A stretch of DNA of 64,000 nt from Pseudomonas protegens (GCF_013407925.2 NZ_CP060201.1:620001-684000), one strand, 5' to 3'. Numbered from the stretch's first letter, positions 25,281 to 34,982 are shown. Made by a program: numbers and translations. Notes: generated by a model from the sequence alone, not told the origin.

Positions 25281-25745
25281 TTAACTGCCGATGGCCATCA
25301 CGAGCACGCCCAGCAGGAGACAGGCGCTGGCCACGATGGTCAGTCGCAAACGCATCGGCAGGTACCAGGCCGGCAGGTGCATGACCTGCGAGAGCTGCCG
25401 GTCATGCCACCAGTGGGCGAAGAATCCGCCAATCAATAGCAACCCGCCCCATGACAGCGGCAGCAAGGTGGCGACCCACCCCATCAGCGCAGGGACGATG
25501 CTCCAAATAAAGCGTGTGTGACGCTGCTGCGCGTTCATGCCGGGAGCGATCATGGCAAAGCCCCAATGCAGGGCTCCGACAAAACTCAGGATCACCGCCC
25601 CGTAACTGACCAGTGCCTGGCACCACAACAGCCGCTGTCCGTGGGCAACCACGGCCAGCAACGCCAGCCCGAGAAACGGCAGCAAACCGCCATAACCCAG
25701 GAGGGCAACAGGCTTGGGGGGCGATACAGAAGACAAAAGGTTCAT
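25281..25745 (-). CDS. DUF3429 membrane protein
   Basis: 154 residues with about five transmembrane segments (LLGYGGLLPFLGLALLAVV, VSYGAVILSFVGALHWGFAM, WSIVPALMGWVATLL, WGGLLLIGGFF and LTIVASACLLLGVLVMA). The SYGAVILSFVGALHWG block is the DUF3429 signature. Function unknown. AGAGGAATCCAG before ATG 25745 is a good ribosome site. Confidence 0.88.
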   Translation of the reverse strand: MNLLSSVSPPKPVALLGYGGLLPFLGLALLAVVAHGQRLLWCQALVSYGAVILSFVGALHWGFAMIAPGMNAQQRHTRFIWSIVPALMGWVATLLPLSWGGLLLIGGFFAHWWHDRQLSQVMHLPAWYLPMRLRLTIVASACLLLGVLVMAIGS

Positions 25746-25848
25746 CTGGATTCCTCTCGATTAGGGCACTGAAAACTGTAGCCGCAAAAGCGCCCTCTGA
25801 ATGGCCGTCGCGTTGACTCGGCGCAACCGGCTGGCCAATGCCCGGCCC

Positions 25849-28683
25849 TCAGAACTTCGCCTGCATCCCCACCCGCAGCGTACGCCCCGGCGCCGGCATG
25901 AAGCTCTGCGCCAGCGGGTCCAGGTAATAGCGGTCGGTGAGGTTTTGCAGCGACACATTGAGGCTGGCGTCTTGCTTCAACGTGTAATTGAGGAACAGAT
26001 CGAACAGCGCCACTTCACGGTAGTTCAGCTGTGGCGTGGTGGCGCCGGTCTGCCAGGGCTTGTCGGCGGTGACGGTGGGCCCCGAGGTGTAGGTGATCCG
26101 CGTGCCGAGGGTCAGGCTCTGGTCGAAGAAGCGCAGGCCGGTGGTCAGGTTGCCGGCAAAGCGCGGCGGGTTCTGGGTGTTGGTGTAGGAACCCATGAAG
26201 CTGCCCGGGGTGCAGTCCGGAGTGTCGGCGGTTTTCCGGTAGGGGTTACTGGTGGCGCGCAGGGTGGCGGCGAAGGCCGCGTCGCAGGTTTCGGTCTTCA
26301 GGTAGTAGGTGGACGACAGGTCGGCGAACATCCGTCCGGCATCGTAGTGGGTTTGCAGTTCCAGGCCGCGGGTGGTGTAGCTGTCGGTATTGCTGAAGCG
26401 CATCAGGCCCCACAGGCCCGGGCTCGGATCGTAGTAGCGGGTGATGTAGTTCTTGATGCTGTTGTTGAAGTAGGCGAGCTTGATCGCCGCCGCATCGTCA
26501 TCCACCAACAGGCCCTTGTGCAGGGTACTGGCGCCGATCTCCCAGTTGCTTGAGCGTTCGGGCTTGAGGCCCTTGCCCGGTGTGGTCTGCTGCACGCCGT
26601 AACCGGTTTCGAACAGCGAAGGCATGCGAAAGCCCTGGGTGTAGGAGGCATAGACAAAGGTGTCCGCCAGCACCTCGATGTTGATGCCGAACGCCGGGGC
26701 AAAGGCGCCGCCACTGTTGCTGGCCTTGCCGGCATAGTTGTAGCCGGTGACCACCCGGCCCACTTGCGCGTCGCCCACCTCCGTCTCGGTCGCGCCGAAC
26801 TGGTTATAGGGCGTGCCTTCAAATGGATAGTTGGTGTTGTTGAAGACAATGCCGTTGTTCAAGCGTGGGTCGGTCGCATCGGTGTACAGCCCGTTCTGGT
26901 CCGGGAACCACATCAGGTAGCCATAGTCGCCGGGCCTGGAGACGGTCACGTACTTGTGTTCGCGCTCCTCTCTGCGCGCCGTGGCATTGGCCACATGGTC
27001 CTTGCTGCGATAGTGGGTATAACGACCGCCGCCCCACAGCGTCAGGCGCTCCACCGGCTGGTATTCCAGCTTGCCGTTGACGCTGAACTCCTGCCGCGAG
27101 CCTTCGCGCAAACTGCGGTTGGCGTTGATGTCGTCCTGGGTGGTGACCACGCCCTTCTGTGGGCGCAGTTCTTCCAGCTGGAACGAACCGCCCAGGTCCA
27201 GCTTCAAGTCGCCGTAGTCGGTGCTAAAGCGCGAGGTGTTGGCCAGCCCGCCGCCCGTGCGGCGGTTGGCCTGGCGGGCCCAGGAACGATCCGTGCGATA
27301 GGCCTGGGAGGCCGGCGCCGACCAGGCGCTCAGTTGGCTGGTCTGCGCATCGGTCAGCCACAGGTCGGCAGTCAGGTCCAACAGCGGGTTGTCTGCGGGC
27401 AGGTAGTTGTAGCGCGCGGTGTAGGTGTCGATCTGGGTGTGGCCCAGGGGGTACTGGTAGATGCCACCGGTGCCGAAACGGAAGATGTCCGAGGGCATGA
27501 TCTCGCCAATGCGCCCGTCATAGCGCCGATAGCCAAGGTCGAAGCTGTGGCCGTCCGCCGGACGCAGGGTGGTCTTGAGCAGCCAGGATTCGGTCTTCGA
27601 CGAGGAGTTCAACACCTCTTCCCCGGCGTTGTAGGTGGTGGCGACACTGGTTTCCTCATCGCCGTAGCGGTCAAAGGTGCGGTAGCGATCCTGGCCCTTC
27701 TTGCCGGCGAAATAGTTGCCCTGGTTGCGCTGGGCGTAGGCCGCCACCACATCGAACAAGTCATGGCTGTAGGCGAACGCGGCGCTGCCGGACTCGGCCT
27801 GCGAGCCGAACAGTCCGCCGCGACTCTGGTGCGGTTCCGCGTACAGGTCCTCGGTCTTGGAGTGCGGGTCGCGACCGGCCGGGGCCACGCCGTTGTTCCA
27901 CAGGTCGCCCTTGAGCCGCAGGCCGACATGCTGACCGTCCTTGAGAATGTCGCCAACCCCGAGGGTGCGCATCTTCACCGTGCCGCCGATGGCGCTGGAG
28001 GTCAGGCTCGGGCCCTTGTCGATGGCGATGTCGCTGATCATGTCCGAGTCGATGTAGCTGCGTTGCTGGGTGCCGGCATAACCGCGATAGACATCCAGCG
28101 CCTGTTGCGAGCCATCCACCGTCACCGCCACCCGGCTCTGGCCCTGGATGCCGCGAATGTTCACATCCAGGCCGCCGCCATTGCGGCTGTCGCCGACCTG
28201 CACCCCGGGCTGGCCCTTGAGCACGTCGCCCACCGACACCAGGCCGAAGCGCTGCATATCGTCGGCGGAGATGTACACCGACGAACGCGGCGCCCGATAC
28301 ACCGCCTCCTCGTCAGGGTTCTCGCCCTTGACCTGCTGCGTCGGCAGCGACACCGCCTCCAGGCGCAGGCGCAAGGCATAGCCGCCGTCGGCCTGGCGCA
28401 CGTAGCCCAGGCCGGTGCCCGCCAGCAACTGGTTCAGGCCCGCTTCGGTGGTGAAATCCCCTTGCAGGCCCTGGCTGGTCTTGCCCGCGGTGAGCAGCGC
28501 ACTGCCGGCCATGCTGATCCCCGCCTCGGCGCCAAAACGCGACAGCACCTGGTCCAGGGGACCGGCGCCGATGCTGTAGTGGCGCTCGCCGGCCGCCAGC
28601 ACCATCTCGCTGTAGAGCGGTTGCAGGCTGAGCAACAGCAGGCCGAAGGTATGGGTACGCAAGACACGAACGGGGAAAATCAT
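25849..28683 (-). CDS. hxuA: TonB-dependent haem/haemophore receptor with STN signalling domain
   Basis: 944 residues. Signal peptide (about 1-31), then an STN domain (YSIGAGPLDQVLSRFGAEAGISM, about 36-110), which contacts the anti-sigma factor. The plug (DDMQRFGLVSVGDVLKGQPGVQVGDSR) and a 22-strand barrel ending in GMQAKF follow. NIRGIQGQSRVAVTVDGSQQALDVYRGYAG is typical of the haemoglobin/haem receptor group. It imports haem iron across the outer membrane with TonB energy. Gene order sigma, anti-sigma, receptor matches P. aeruginosa HxuIRA; the symbol is by analogy. Confidence 0.85.
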   Translation of the reverse strand: MIFPVRVLRTHTFGLLLLSLQPLYSEMVLAAGERHYSIGAGPLDQVLSRFGAEAGISMAGSALLTAGKTSQGLQGDFTTEAGLNQLLAGTGLGYVRQADGGYALRLRLEAVSLPTQQVKGENPDEEAVYRAPRSSVYISADDMQRFGLVSVGDVLKGQPGVQVGDSRNGGGLDVNIRGIQGQSRVAVTVDGSQQALDVYRGYAGTQQRSYIDSDMISDIAIDKGPSLTSSAIGGTVKMRTLGVGDILKDGQHVGLRLKGDLWNNGVAPAGRDPHSKTEDLYAEPHQSRGGLFGSQAESGSAAFAYSHDLFDVVAAYAQRNQGNYFAGKKGQDRYRTFDRYGDEETSVATTYNAGEEVLNSSSKTESWLLKTTLRPADGHSFDLGYRRYDGRIGEIMPSDIFRFGTGGIYQYPLGHTQIDTYTARYNYLPADNPLLDLTADLWLTDAQTSQLSAWSAPASQAYRTDRSWARQANRRTGGGLANTSRFSTDYGDLKLDLGGSFQLEELRPQKGVVTTQDDINANRSLREGSRQEFSVNGKLEYQPVERLTLWGGGRYTHYRSKDHVANATARREEREHKYVTVSRPGDYGYLMWFPDQNGLYTDATDPRLNNGIVFNNTNYPFEGTPYNQFGATETEVGDAQVGRVVTGYNYAGKASNSGGAFAPAFGINIEVLADTFVYASYTQGFRMPSLFETGYGVQQTTPGKGLKPERSSNWEIGASTLHKGLLVDDDAAAIKLAYFNNSIKNYITRYYDPSPGLWGLMRFSNTDSYTTRGLELQTHYDAGRMFADLSSTYYLKTETCDAAFAATLRATSNPYRKTADTPDCTPGSFMGSYTNTQNPPRFAGNLTTGLRFFDQSLTLGTRITYTSGPTVTADKPWQTGATTPQLNYREVALFDLFLNYTLKQDASLNVSLQNLTDRYYLDPLAQSFMPAPGRTLRVGMQAKF

Positions 28684-28705
28684 GCAAGGCTCCTAGGGAT
28701 CGAAA

Positions 28706-28723
28706 CCCACCTGTGCCGGTGGG
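28706..28723 (-). other. Leader hairpin before the TonB receptor
   Basis: CCCACC-TGTGCC-GGTGGG forms a 6-bp stem in the 97-nt gap between the anti-sigma gene and the receptor start. The gap probably also holds the ECF-sigma-dependent promoter, which I could not locate with confidence. Confidence 0.35.
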
Positions 28724-28780
28724 GAATACCTGAAGGCCAAGCCAGATCGAAAAAACTATCGCGCAGGTGAAAAAAAACTT

Positions 28781-29746
28781 TCAGGCCGGCACCACGGTCA
28801 CCCAATAACGGGTTCTGCGCTCGATGCGCACCGGCAGGGTATTGGCCACCAGGGCCAGGGCGGCATCGGTGTCGTCCAGCCGGAAACTGCCGGTCACCCG
28901 CAAAGCGGCAACCGCTTCGCTGCAACGTAAAAACCCCGGGCGATAGCGCGCAAGCTCTACCAGCAATTGATCCAGGCGCATGCGCTCGGCGGGCAGGATG
29001 CCGCGCAGCCAGGCCTGGGCCAGAAAGGTATCGATGGGGCTCGGTCGCCCGGCGCCCCGGGCATCGACCCGGGTTTGCCAACCGGCCTGCACCGCCAGCG
29101 GCGTCGGCTGCTGCCGGGCACTGACCTGCACCAGCCCGCGCAGCACCGTCACCTGGGTGCCCTGGCGATCATGGCGCACCAGCAGCTGGGCGCCCTGGCT
29201 GTACAACAGCGCATCCGGCGTTTGCAGTTGCAGGGAGGCCGATCCGGCCGGGGTATCCAGGGCCAATTCACCCTCGATCAACTGCCCGCGGCGTTGCCCC
29301 GCGCTCAGGTCCAGGTTCACCGCACTGGCGGTGTTCAGCCACAGCGAACCACCGTCCGCCAGGGCCCAACGCCGGCGCTCGCCGATGCCGGTGCGATAAC
29401 TGGCCAGGGCCGAACGCACCAGGGTGGAATCCGCCCCCTGCCAGGAGATGCCCCCCAGCAGCCCCAGCGCCAACAGGCACTTGAGCACCTGCCGCCGCCG
29501 TTGCGGATTGGCGCCGGCCACCTGCAAGGCCCGGCGCGCCGTGGCATCGGCCAACAGATCGGCCCCCGGCTGCAACATCAGCGGCAGACGGCTGACCCGC
29601 TGCCAGGCGTGCTCATGCTCGGCGCTGGCCTGACGCCATTGCTGCAAAGCCTGCTGCTCGGCGGCGCTCATCAGCCCGGACTGCACGCGCACCAGCCAAT
29701 CGATGGCGCAGTCCCGCACCCGCGGATCGATCGCCGCGCCACTCAT
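28781..29746 (-). CDS. FecR/HxuR-type anti-sigma regulator
   Basis: 321 residues. The N-terminal DUF4880 domain (AIDWLVRVQSGLMSAAEQQALQQW) binds the sigma factor, and a single membrane segment lies near residue 85 (VLKCLLALGLLGGISW). The FecR domain (RRWALADGGSLWLNTASAVNLDL) and a C-terminal STN-like repeat (SEAVAALRVTGSFRLDDTDAALALVANTLPV) follow in the periplasm. It relays receptor occupancy to the sigma factor. Its start overlaps the sigma gene's stop by 4 nt (ATGA), so the two are translationally coupled. Confidence 0.92.
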   Translation of the reverse strand: MSGAAIDPRVRDCAIDWLVRVQSGLMSAAEQQALQQWRQASAEHEHAWQRVSRLPLMLQPGADLLADATARRALQVAGANPQRRRQVLKCLLALGLLGGISWQGADSTLVRSALASYRTGIGERRRWALADGGSLWLNTASAVNLDLSAGQRRGQLIEGELALDTPAGSASLQLQTPDALLYSQGAQLLVRHDRQGTQVTVLRGLVQVSARQQPTPLAVQAGWQTRVDARGAGRPSPIDTFLAQAWLRGILPAERMRLDQLLVELARYRPGFLRCSEAVAALRVTGSFRLDDTDAALALVANTLPVRIERRTRYWVTVVPA

Positions 29747-30249
29747 TCAAACAGGCTCGCGTAGCAGACGCTGAACGCCTTGCCCATGGCCCGCTGCACC
29801 TGGGCCACGGTCAGGCCCAACTGCGTGGCGATCTGCGCATAGGTCAAGCCATCGAGCTGGGACAGGAAGAAAATCTGCCGCACCCGCGACGACAAGCCCA
29901 CCAGCAACGCATCCAGTTGCAACAGGGTTTCGATCATCAAGTGCCGCTCCTCCGGCGAAGGCTCCTCCCCCACCGGCCGCGCCGCCAGCGCCTGCAGATA
30001 GGCCCGCTCGATGGCCTGGCGGCGCCAGCGATTGATCAGCAAGCCATTGGCGATGGTGGCCAGAAACGCCATGGGTTGGCGCAGCTCACGCACATCCACC
30101 TGGGAGCGCAACACGCGGATGAAGGTGTCGTGAGCCAGGTCCTCGGCATCGGCGCTGTGCCCCAGGCGCCGCTGCAACCAGCCGCGCAGCCAGCCGTGAT
30201 GGTTCGCATACAGCTGGGCGACGGGCGAAGAAAGGCTGTGGTTGGGCAT
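29743..30249 (-). CDS. ECF sigma factor, FecI/HxuI type
   Basis: 168 residues with sigma region 2 (AEDLAHDTFIRVLRS, then FLATIANGLLINRWRRQAIE) and region 4 (GLSSRVRQIFFLSQLDGLTYAQIATQLGLTVAQVQRAM). It is released by its FecR-like partner to transcribe the receptor gene. A Fur-box-like sequence lies just upstream, so iron starvation should induce the operon. Confidence 0.93.
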   Translation of the reverse strand: MPNHSLSSPVAQLYANHHGWLRGWLQRRLGHSADAEDLAHDTFIRVLRSQVDVRELRQPMAFLATIANGLLINRWRRQAIERAYLQALAARPVGEEPSPEERHLMIETLLQLDALLVGLSSRVRQIFFLSQLDGLTYAQIATQLGLTVAQVQRAMGKAFSVCYASLFE

Positions 30250-30262
30250 GAGAGATTCGCAC

Positions 30263-30285
30263 TAATGATAATGCTTCTCATTTTA
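30263..30285 (-). promoter_or_regulatory. Fur box
   Basis: TAATGATAATGCTTCTCATT overlaps the presumed promoter 14 nt upstream of the sigma-factor ATG and closely fits the GATAAT-type Fur consensus with dyad symmetry. Confidence 0.7.
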
Positions 30286-30375
30286 TTGTTTACCGATGGG
30301 CGTTGTACAGCACGGCACGCTCACGACGGCGGCCAAGGGGCTTGCCCGCCACGTTTCCCGGGCGAACGCGGCGAA

Positions 30376-30816
30376 TCAGGAGGCCTGTCGGTCGATATCG
30401 CGGCGAAGCACCACGGCGGTGGTGATGTCCTCGACCGATTCGTGGCTGGCGACGGCATCCCGGACTCGGTTCAGGTCATCAATGGTGCGTGATTCGATCT
30501 CGATCACCAGGTCCAGCTGGCCGCTGACCGAAGAGATGCGGCGCACCTGCGAGTGCTGGGCCAGCATGTCCAGCAGGCTGATGGCCGGTGTGCGTTTCAG
30601 GCACACCAGAAACATGGCGCGAATCACGTTAGCGTCGATTTCGCCAATGTCCGCCCGGTAGCCGCGGATCACGCCATTGCGTTCAAGGTTGCTGACGCGC
30701 TCGCTGGTGGCACTTCTGGACAGGCCGATTCTCGCGGCCAGGGCCTTCAGGGCGATCCGTGCCTCTTTAGACAGAATGTCGAGTATTTCCCGATCTTTCA
30801 CGTCCAGCTCGCGCAT
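30376..30816 (-). CDS. Lrp/AsnC family regulator
   Basis: 146 residues. The N-terminal helix-turn-helix (DREILDILSKEARIALKALAARIGLSRSATSERVSNLE, about residues 8-46) and C-terminal RAM/AsnC effector domain (FLVCLKRTPAISLLDMLAQHSQV, VSGQLDLVIEIESRTIDDL) are complete. Lrp proteins bind amino acids. It is divergent from the kinase-peptidase-aminotransferase fusion and so probably controls that catabolic and transport operon. Confidence 0.93.
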   Translation of the reverse strand: MRELDVKDREILDILSKEARIALKALAARIGLSRSATSERVSNLERNGVIRGYRADIGEIDANVIRAMFLVCLKRTPAISLLDMLAQHSQVRRISSVSGQLDLVIEIESRTIDDLNRVRDAVASHESVEDITTAVVLRRDIDRQAS

Positions 30817-30843
30817 TGAAACTCCTCACATTGACTGCCGATT

Positions 30844-30865
30844 TTGTGCCGGTCGATTCCGACAA
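30844..30865. promoter_or_regulatory. Candidate Lrp-type operator
   Basis: TTGT-N-CGG ... CCG-ACAA forms an imperfect 22-bp dyad in the 139-nt gap between the divergent Lrp gene and the fusion gene. Assigned by position and symmetry only. Confidence 0.35.
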
Positions 30866-30955
30866 TATGCAGGCCAAAGCCGACCGCATACCTACTGCCC
30901 ACGAAGACTCCGCATGCCAAGCTAACTGAAAAAAATAACCAGGAAAACCACCACC

Positions 30956-33900
30956 ATGACTGACCTTTGCCACCCCGCCCCGCAGTTCTCGCCCCGCGAT
31001 GCCGAACACCTGGCCAAGCAGCTTTTCAATGTCAGCGCGAGCGCCTCGCCCCTGGACGGCGAGCGAGACTGCAACTACCGGTTGCAGACCGCCAGCGATG
31101 CGGGATGGATCCTGAAAGTCGTCAACGCCAGCGAGCCGCGCATTGAAAGCGAACTGCAGGCTGCCATCCTCAGCCATCTGGCCAGTACCTGCCCCGAGCT
31201 GGCCGTGCCGCAGCTGAAAAAGAGCCTGGCCGGTGATGGCCTCGCCTCGGCCGTGGGGCCTTGCGGCGCAACCCACGCGGTGCGCCTGGTGAGCTGGTTG
31301 CCGGGCACACCGCTGGCCGAGGTCCCGCGTACCTTCGAACTGATGCGCCACCTGGGCCAAGCGTTCGCCGACATGGACCGTGCACTGCAGGGCTTCATGC
31401 ATCCCGGCGCGGTGCGCGATCTGGACTGGGACCTGCGCCACGCCGCCCGTTCCCGAGCCCGCCTGCACTTCATCAAGGACCCGGCCAGACGCGCCATTGT
31501 GCAGCGCTTCATCGATGATTTCGAAACCAGGGTCGAACCCAAGCTGGCGCGCTTGCGCACCCAGGTCATTCACAACGACGGCAATGACTGGAACGTCCTC
31601 GTCAACCCGCAAAACCAGCAGCAGGTCTCGGGCATCATCGATTTCGGCGATGCGGTGCACACGGTGCTGATTGCCGAAGTCGCCATCACCTGCGCCTACG
31701 CCATTCTCGACACGCCAGACCCCATCGGCGCGGCGGCCGCCCTCACCGGCGGCTTCCACGAACGCTACCCGTTGCAGGCGCAAGAGCTGGACGTGCTGTT
31801 CAATCTGATCGCCATGCGCCTGGTGATCAGCGTCACCTTGTCCGCCTCGCGCCATGAGCAGACCCAGGACAACCCTTACCTGGCCATCAGTGAAGCGCCG
31901 GCCTGGCGCCTGCTGGAAAAGATGGATCGCATGAACCCGCGCCTGGCCACGGCGATCCTGCGCAAGGCCTGTGGTTACGACGCGATAGAAGGCGCCGGGG
32001 CGATTCGCCGCTGGGTGGACGAACACCGCCAGTCCTTCGCCGACATCGTGCATCCCTCGGCGGCGACCCTGAACAAGGCGATTGTGCCGTTCGCCGATGC
32101 CAGCCATGAGATGACCATCGCTTCGGCCGAGCAGCGCCCGGCGGAGGCGACCCAGTGGTGGAATGATTTCTCAGCTGAACATCAGGTGCCGCTGGGCATC
32201 GGGCCCTGGGGCGAAGCCAGGACCATCTACACCGACCGCGCCTTTGAATCGCGCTTCATTGCAGGAGAGCGTCGGATCATGCACCTGGGCGTCGACTTGA
32301 TCATGCCCGCCGGAACGCCGCTGTACACACCCCTTGCCGGGGTGGTGCAGAGCGTCGAGGTCGAGGGTGAACCGCTGGGCTATGGCGGCTTGATCATGCT
32401 CAAGCACTCGCCGGCCGGTTGCCCGCCCTTCCTCACCCTGTGGGGGCACATGGCCCACGAAGCGCTGACCCGCCTCAAGCCCGGCGACCACCTTGAAGCA
32501 GGCGCGCTGGTGGGCTACATGGGCGCGGACACGGAAAACGGCGGCTGGCTGCCCCATGTGCATTTCCAGATGTCCACCGACACCCAGTTGAAGGCGAGCG
32601 AGTTTATCGGCGTCGGTGAGCGCGCCTATCTTGAGGTCTGGGCCGACCTGTTCCCGGATGCCTCGACCCTGGCCGGGATCCCCGCGGAAACCTACCACCA
32701 GGAAGGACGAACCAAAGCGCAGATCGTGGCCAGGCGTAAGCAAGTGCTGCTGCCCAACTTGTCGATTTCCTACTCGGACCCGATCAAGTTCGTGCGCGGT
32801 GATGGGGTCTGGTTGATCGACAACGTTGGCCGGGCCTATCTGGACTGCTTCAACAACGTCTGCCACCTCGGCCACTGCCATCCCGATGTGGTGCAAGCCC
32901 TTGCGCGCCAGGCGTCACGGCTGAACACCAACACCCGTTACCTGCACGACAACATCGTCGAGTACGCCGAGCGCCTCACCGCGACCCTGCCCAAGGGCCT
33001 GGCGGTGGCCTCCTTCGGCTGTTCCGGCAGCGAAGCCAACAGCCTGATGCTGCGCATGGCGCGCAATCACACCGGGCGCAACGACGCCATCGTGCTGGAC
33101 TGGGCCTACCACGGCACCACCCAGGAGCTGATTGACCTGAGCCCCTACAAGTACAAGCGCAAGGCCGGCAAGGGGCGCGCCGAGCATGTGTTCGAGGCGG
33201 CCGTGCCGGACGTTTACCGCGCCGCGGATGACTGGCCATTCGCAGAGCTGGGCAAGCGCTACGCGCAAAGTGTCGCCGAGCAGATCGACAGCATGCGCAA
33301 GCAGGGCCGGGCCCCGGCGTTCTTCTTGGCGGAGTCGATTCCCAGTGTCGCCGGGCAGCTGTTCTTTCCGGAAAACTACCTGCAAGAGGTCTATGCCATG
33401 GTGCGGGCCGAGGGCGGGCTGTGCCTGGCCGATGAAGTCCAGGTCGGCTTTGGCCGGGTGGGCAGCCACTGGTGGGCCTTTGAAACCCAGGGCGTGGTGC
33501 CTGATGCGGTGTCCATGGGCAAGCCCATTGGCAACGGCCACCCGATGTCGGCGGTGGTGACCACCCGCGAGATCGCCGACAGCTTCAACAACGGCATGGA
33601 GTACTTCAACACCTTCGCCGGCAGCCCGGTTTCATGTGCCGTAGGGCTCAGCGTTCTCGATGTGATCGAGCGCGACAACCTGAAACTCAACGCACTGACG
33701 GTGGGCAATTACCTGCTTGATGGCTTTCGCACGCTGCAGCAGCGCTACGACGCCATTGGCGATGTACGCGGGCTGGGGCTGTTTCTCGGGATCGAGCTGG
33801 TCACCGACCGCCAGAGCAAGGCTCCGGCCACGCAACTGGCGAAAAAGGTCGCCGATGGCGCCCGGGAACGCGGCGTTCTGATCGGCACCGAAGGCCCCCA

Positions 33901-34003
33901 TGACAACGTGCTGAAAATGCGCCCGTCGATGATCTTCAGCCACAAGAACGCCGACTTCCTGCTGGAGGTGCTGGACGACAGCTTCAAGGCGGCCCTGCAG
34001 TAG
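30956..34003 (+). CDS. Kinase - M23 peptidase - class III aminotransferase fusion
   Basis: 1015 residues in three domains. Residues about 10-340 are an APH-type kinase with the catalytic loop HNDGNDWNVL (near 205) and metal motif GIIDFGD (near 225). Residues about 400-590 are an M23/LytM domain with HLGVD near 442 and PHVHFQ near 533. Residues about 600-1015 are a class III PLP enzyme with DEVQVGFGRVG and the PLP lysine in SMGKPIGNGH near 856. The outer domains resemble human hydroxylysine kinase and the ethanolamine-phosphate/phosphohydroxylysine phospho-lyases, suggesting phosphorylation then phosphate elimination of an amino alcohol. The M23 role is unclear. An amino-acid ABC operon follows. 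Confidence 0.88.
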   Translation: MTDLCHPAPQFSPRDAEHLAKQLFNVSASASPLDGERDCNYRLQTASDAGWILKVVNASEPRIESELQAAILSHLASTCPELAVPQLKKSLAGDGLASAVGPCGATHAVRLVSWLPGTPLAEVPRTFELMRHLGQAFADMDRALQGFMHPGAVRDLDWDLRHAARSRARLHFIKDPARRAIVQRFIDDFETRVEPKLARLRTQVIHNDGNDWNVLVNPQNQQQVSGIIDFGDAVHTVLIAEVAITCAYAILDTPDPIGAAAALTGGFHERYPLQAQELDVLFNLIAMRLVISVTLSASRHEQTQDNPYLAISEAPAWRLLEKMDRMNPRLATAILRKACGYDAIEGAGAIRRWVDEHRQSFADIVHPSAATLNKAIVPFADASHEMTIASAEQRPAEATQWWNDFSAEHQVPLGIGPWGEARTIYTDRAFESRFIAGERRIMHLGVDLIMPAGTPLYTPLAGVVQSVEVEGEPLGYGGLIMLKHSPAGCPPFLTLWGHMAHEALTRLKPGDHLEAGALVGYMGADTENGGWLPHVHFQMSTDTQLKASEFIGVGERAYLEVWADLFPDASTLAGIPAETYHQEGRTKAQIVARRKQVLLPNLSISYSDPIKFVRGDGVWLIDNVGRAYLDCFNNVCHLGHCHPDVVQALARQASRLNTNTRYLHDNIVEYAERLTATLPKGLAVASFGCSGSEANSLMLRMARNHTGRNDAIVLDWAYHGTTQELIDLSPYKYKRKAGKGRAEHVFEAAVPDVYRAADDWPFAELGKRYAQSVAEQIDSMRKQGRAPAFFLAESIPSVAGQLFFPENYLQEVYAMVRAEGGLCLADEVQVGFGRVGSHWWAFETQGVVPDAVSMGKPIGNGHPMSAVVTTREIADSFNNGMEYFNTFAGSPVSCAVGLSVLDVIERDNLKLNALTVGNYLLDGFRTLQQRYDAIGDVRGLGLFLGIELVTDRQSKAPATQLAKKVADGARERGVLIGTEGPHDNVLKMRPSMIFSHKNADFLLEVLDDSFKAALQ

Positions 34004-34042
34004 AGCGCCAGGATCGGCGCGCGAGTGACCGCCAGCGTGCAT

Positions 34043-34061
34043 GGCCGACAGAGTGTCGGCC
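34043..34061. terminator. Hairpin between the fusion gene and the ABC operon
   Basis: GGCCGACA-GAG-TGTCGGCC is a perfect 8-bp stem 40 nt after the fusion stop. It has no U tract, so it may attenuate rather than end transcription into the transporter genes. Confidence 0.45.
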
Positions 34062-34193
34062 AACTCCGGCAATGTGCCCGGCTGGCGGACACCTTGCCGG
34101 GTGCTTTCCAGAACGGCCTATGCAAAGCTTTTCCCGAGGCCTGGGTGAAGAGCCCAACAACAATAATTAATGATTCTTCAAAGGTGCCATCCA

Positions 34194-34982
34194 ATGCTAA
34201 CCAGAACGCTCAAGGGTCTGTTTGCTGCATCCACCGTCGCGGCTGCGGCGCTCCTCTGTCCGGCAGCCGCTCAGGCGGATGACTTGCAATCGATCCAGCA
34301 ATCCAAAGAGATTCGCATCGCCATGAGCGGGCAGTACTCGCCCTTCAGCTTTGCCAACGAGCAGAACCAGATCGTCGGCTTCGACGCCTCCATCAGCGAA
34401 GCCCTGGCCCAGCGGCTCGGGGTGAAAGTCAGCATTGTCACCACGCCCTTCGACGGGATCATCGCCGGGCTCCTGGCGAAAAAATACGATGCCATCATCG
34501 CCTCCATGACCATTACCCCGGAGCGCCAGAAGGCCGTGGATTTCGTCGGCCCCTACTACCACGCCGGCCGTACCATCGTGGTGAAGGAAGACTCGCCGAT
34601 CCACAGCCTGGATGACCTGAAAGAGGTGAAGGTCGGCGTCACCCTGGGCGATGCCCACGACAAATGGGCCAGGGCGCGCGGCAACCTGGAGGTCAAGACC
34701 TACAAAGGCCTTCCCGAGATGCTGGTCGACCTGGATGCCGGGCGCCTCGATGCGCTGGTGATGGACAGCGTTCCGGTGCTGGTGGCCGTCAAGGAAACCG
34801 GGCAGAAAGTGCGCATCATCACCCCGCCCGACCGTGACGGCGGGGTTGAAGGCATGGGCATTGCGCTGCGCAAGAACAACCCCGAGCTCAAGGCCGCGAT
34901 GCAGCAGGCGCTGAACGACATGCTCGCCGATGGCAGCTACGAAAAGATCTCGATGCAGTGGATCGGCAAGGACATTCGCTGA
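34194..34982 (+). CDS. Polar amino-acid ABC transporter, periplasmic binding protein
   Basis: 262 residues with a signal peptide ending AAAQADD (about residue 24). The SBP_bac_3 fold is shown by EIRIAMSGQYSPFSFANEQNQIVGFDASISEALAQRLGV, DGIIAGLLAKKYDAIIASMTITPERQKAVDF and a late MGIALRKNNPELKAAMQQAL. It binds a polar amino acid in the periplasm; the exact ligand cannot be read. ATG 34194 was chosen over an upstream TTG since it begins at the signal peptide and has AAAGG upstream. Confidence 0.93.
   Translation: MLTRTLKGLFAASTVAAAALLCPAAAQADDLQSIQQSKEIRIAMSGQYSPFSFANEQNQIVGFDASISEALAQRLGVKVSIVTTPFDGIIAGLLAKKYDAIIASMTITPERQKAVDFVGPYYHAGRTIVVKEDSPIHSLDDLKEVKVGVTLGDAHDKWARARGNLEVKTYKGLPEMLVDLDAGRLDALVMDSVPVLVAVKETGQKVRIITPPDRDGGVEGMGIALRKNNPELKAAMQQALNDMLADGSYEKISMQWIGKDIR

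Noticed and set aside
26764..28770. A 668-codon plus-strand frame opposite the TonB receptor
   Set aside because: Shadow of the receptor gene, no recognisable motif.
30767..32107. A 446-codon minus-strand frame opposite the kinase domain
   Set aside because: Antisense shadow; the plus strand carries the conserved kinase motifs.
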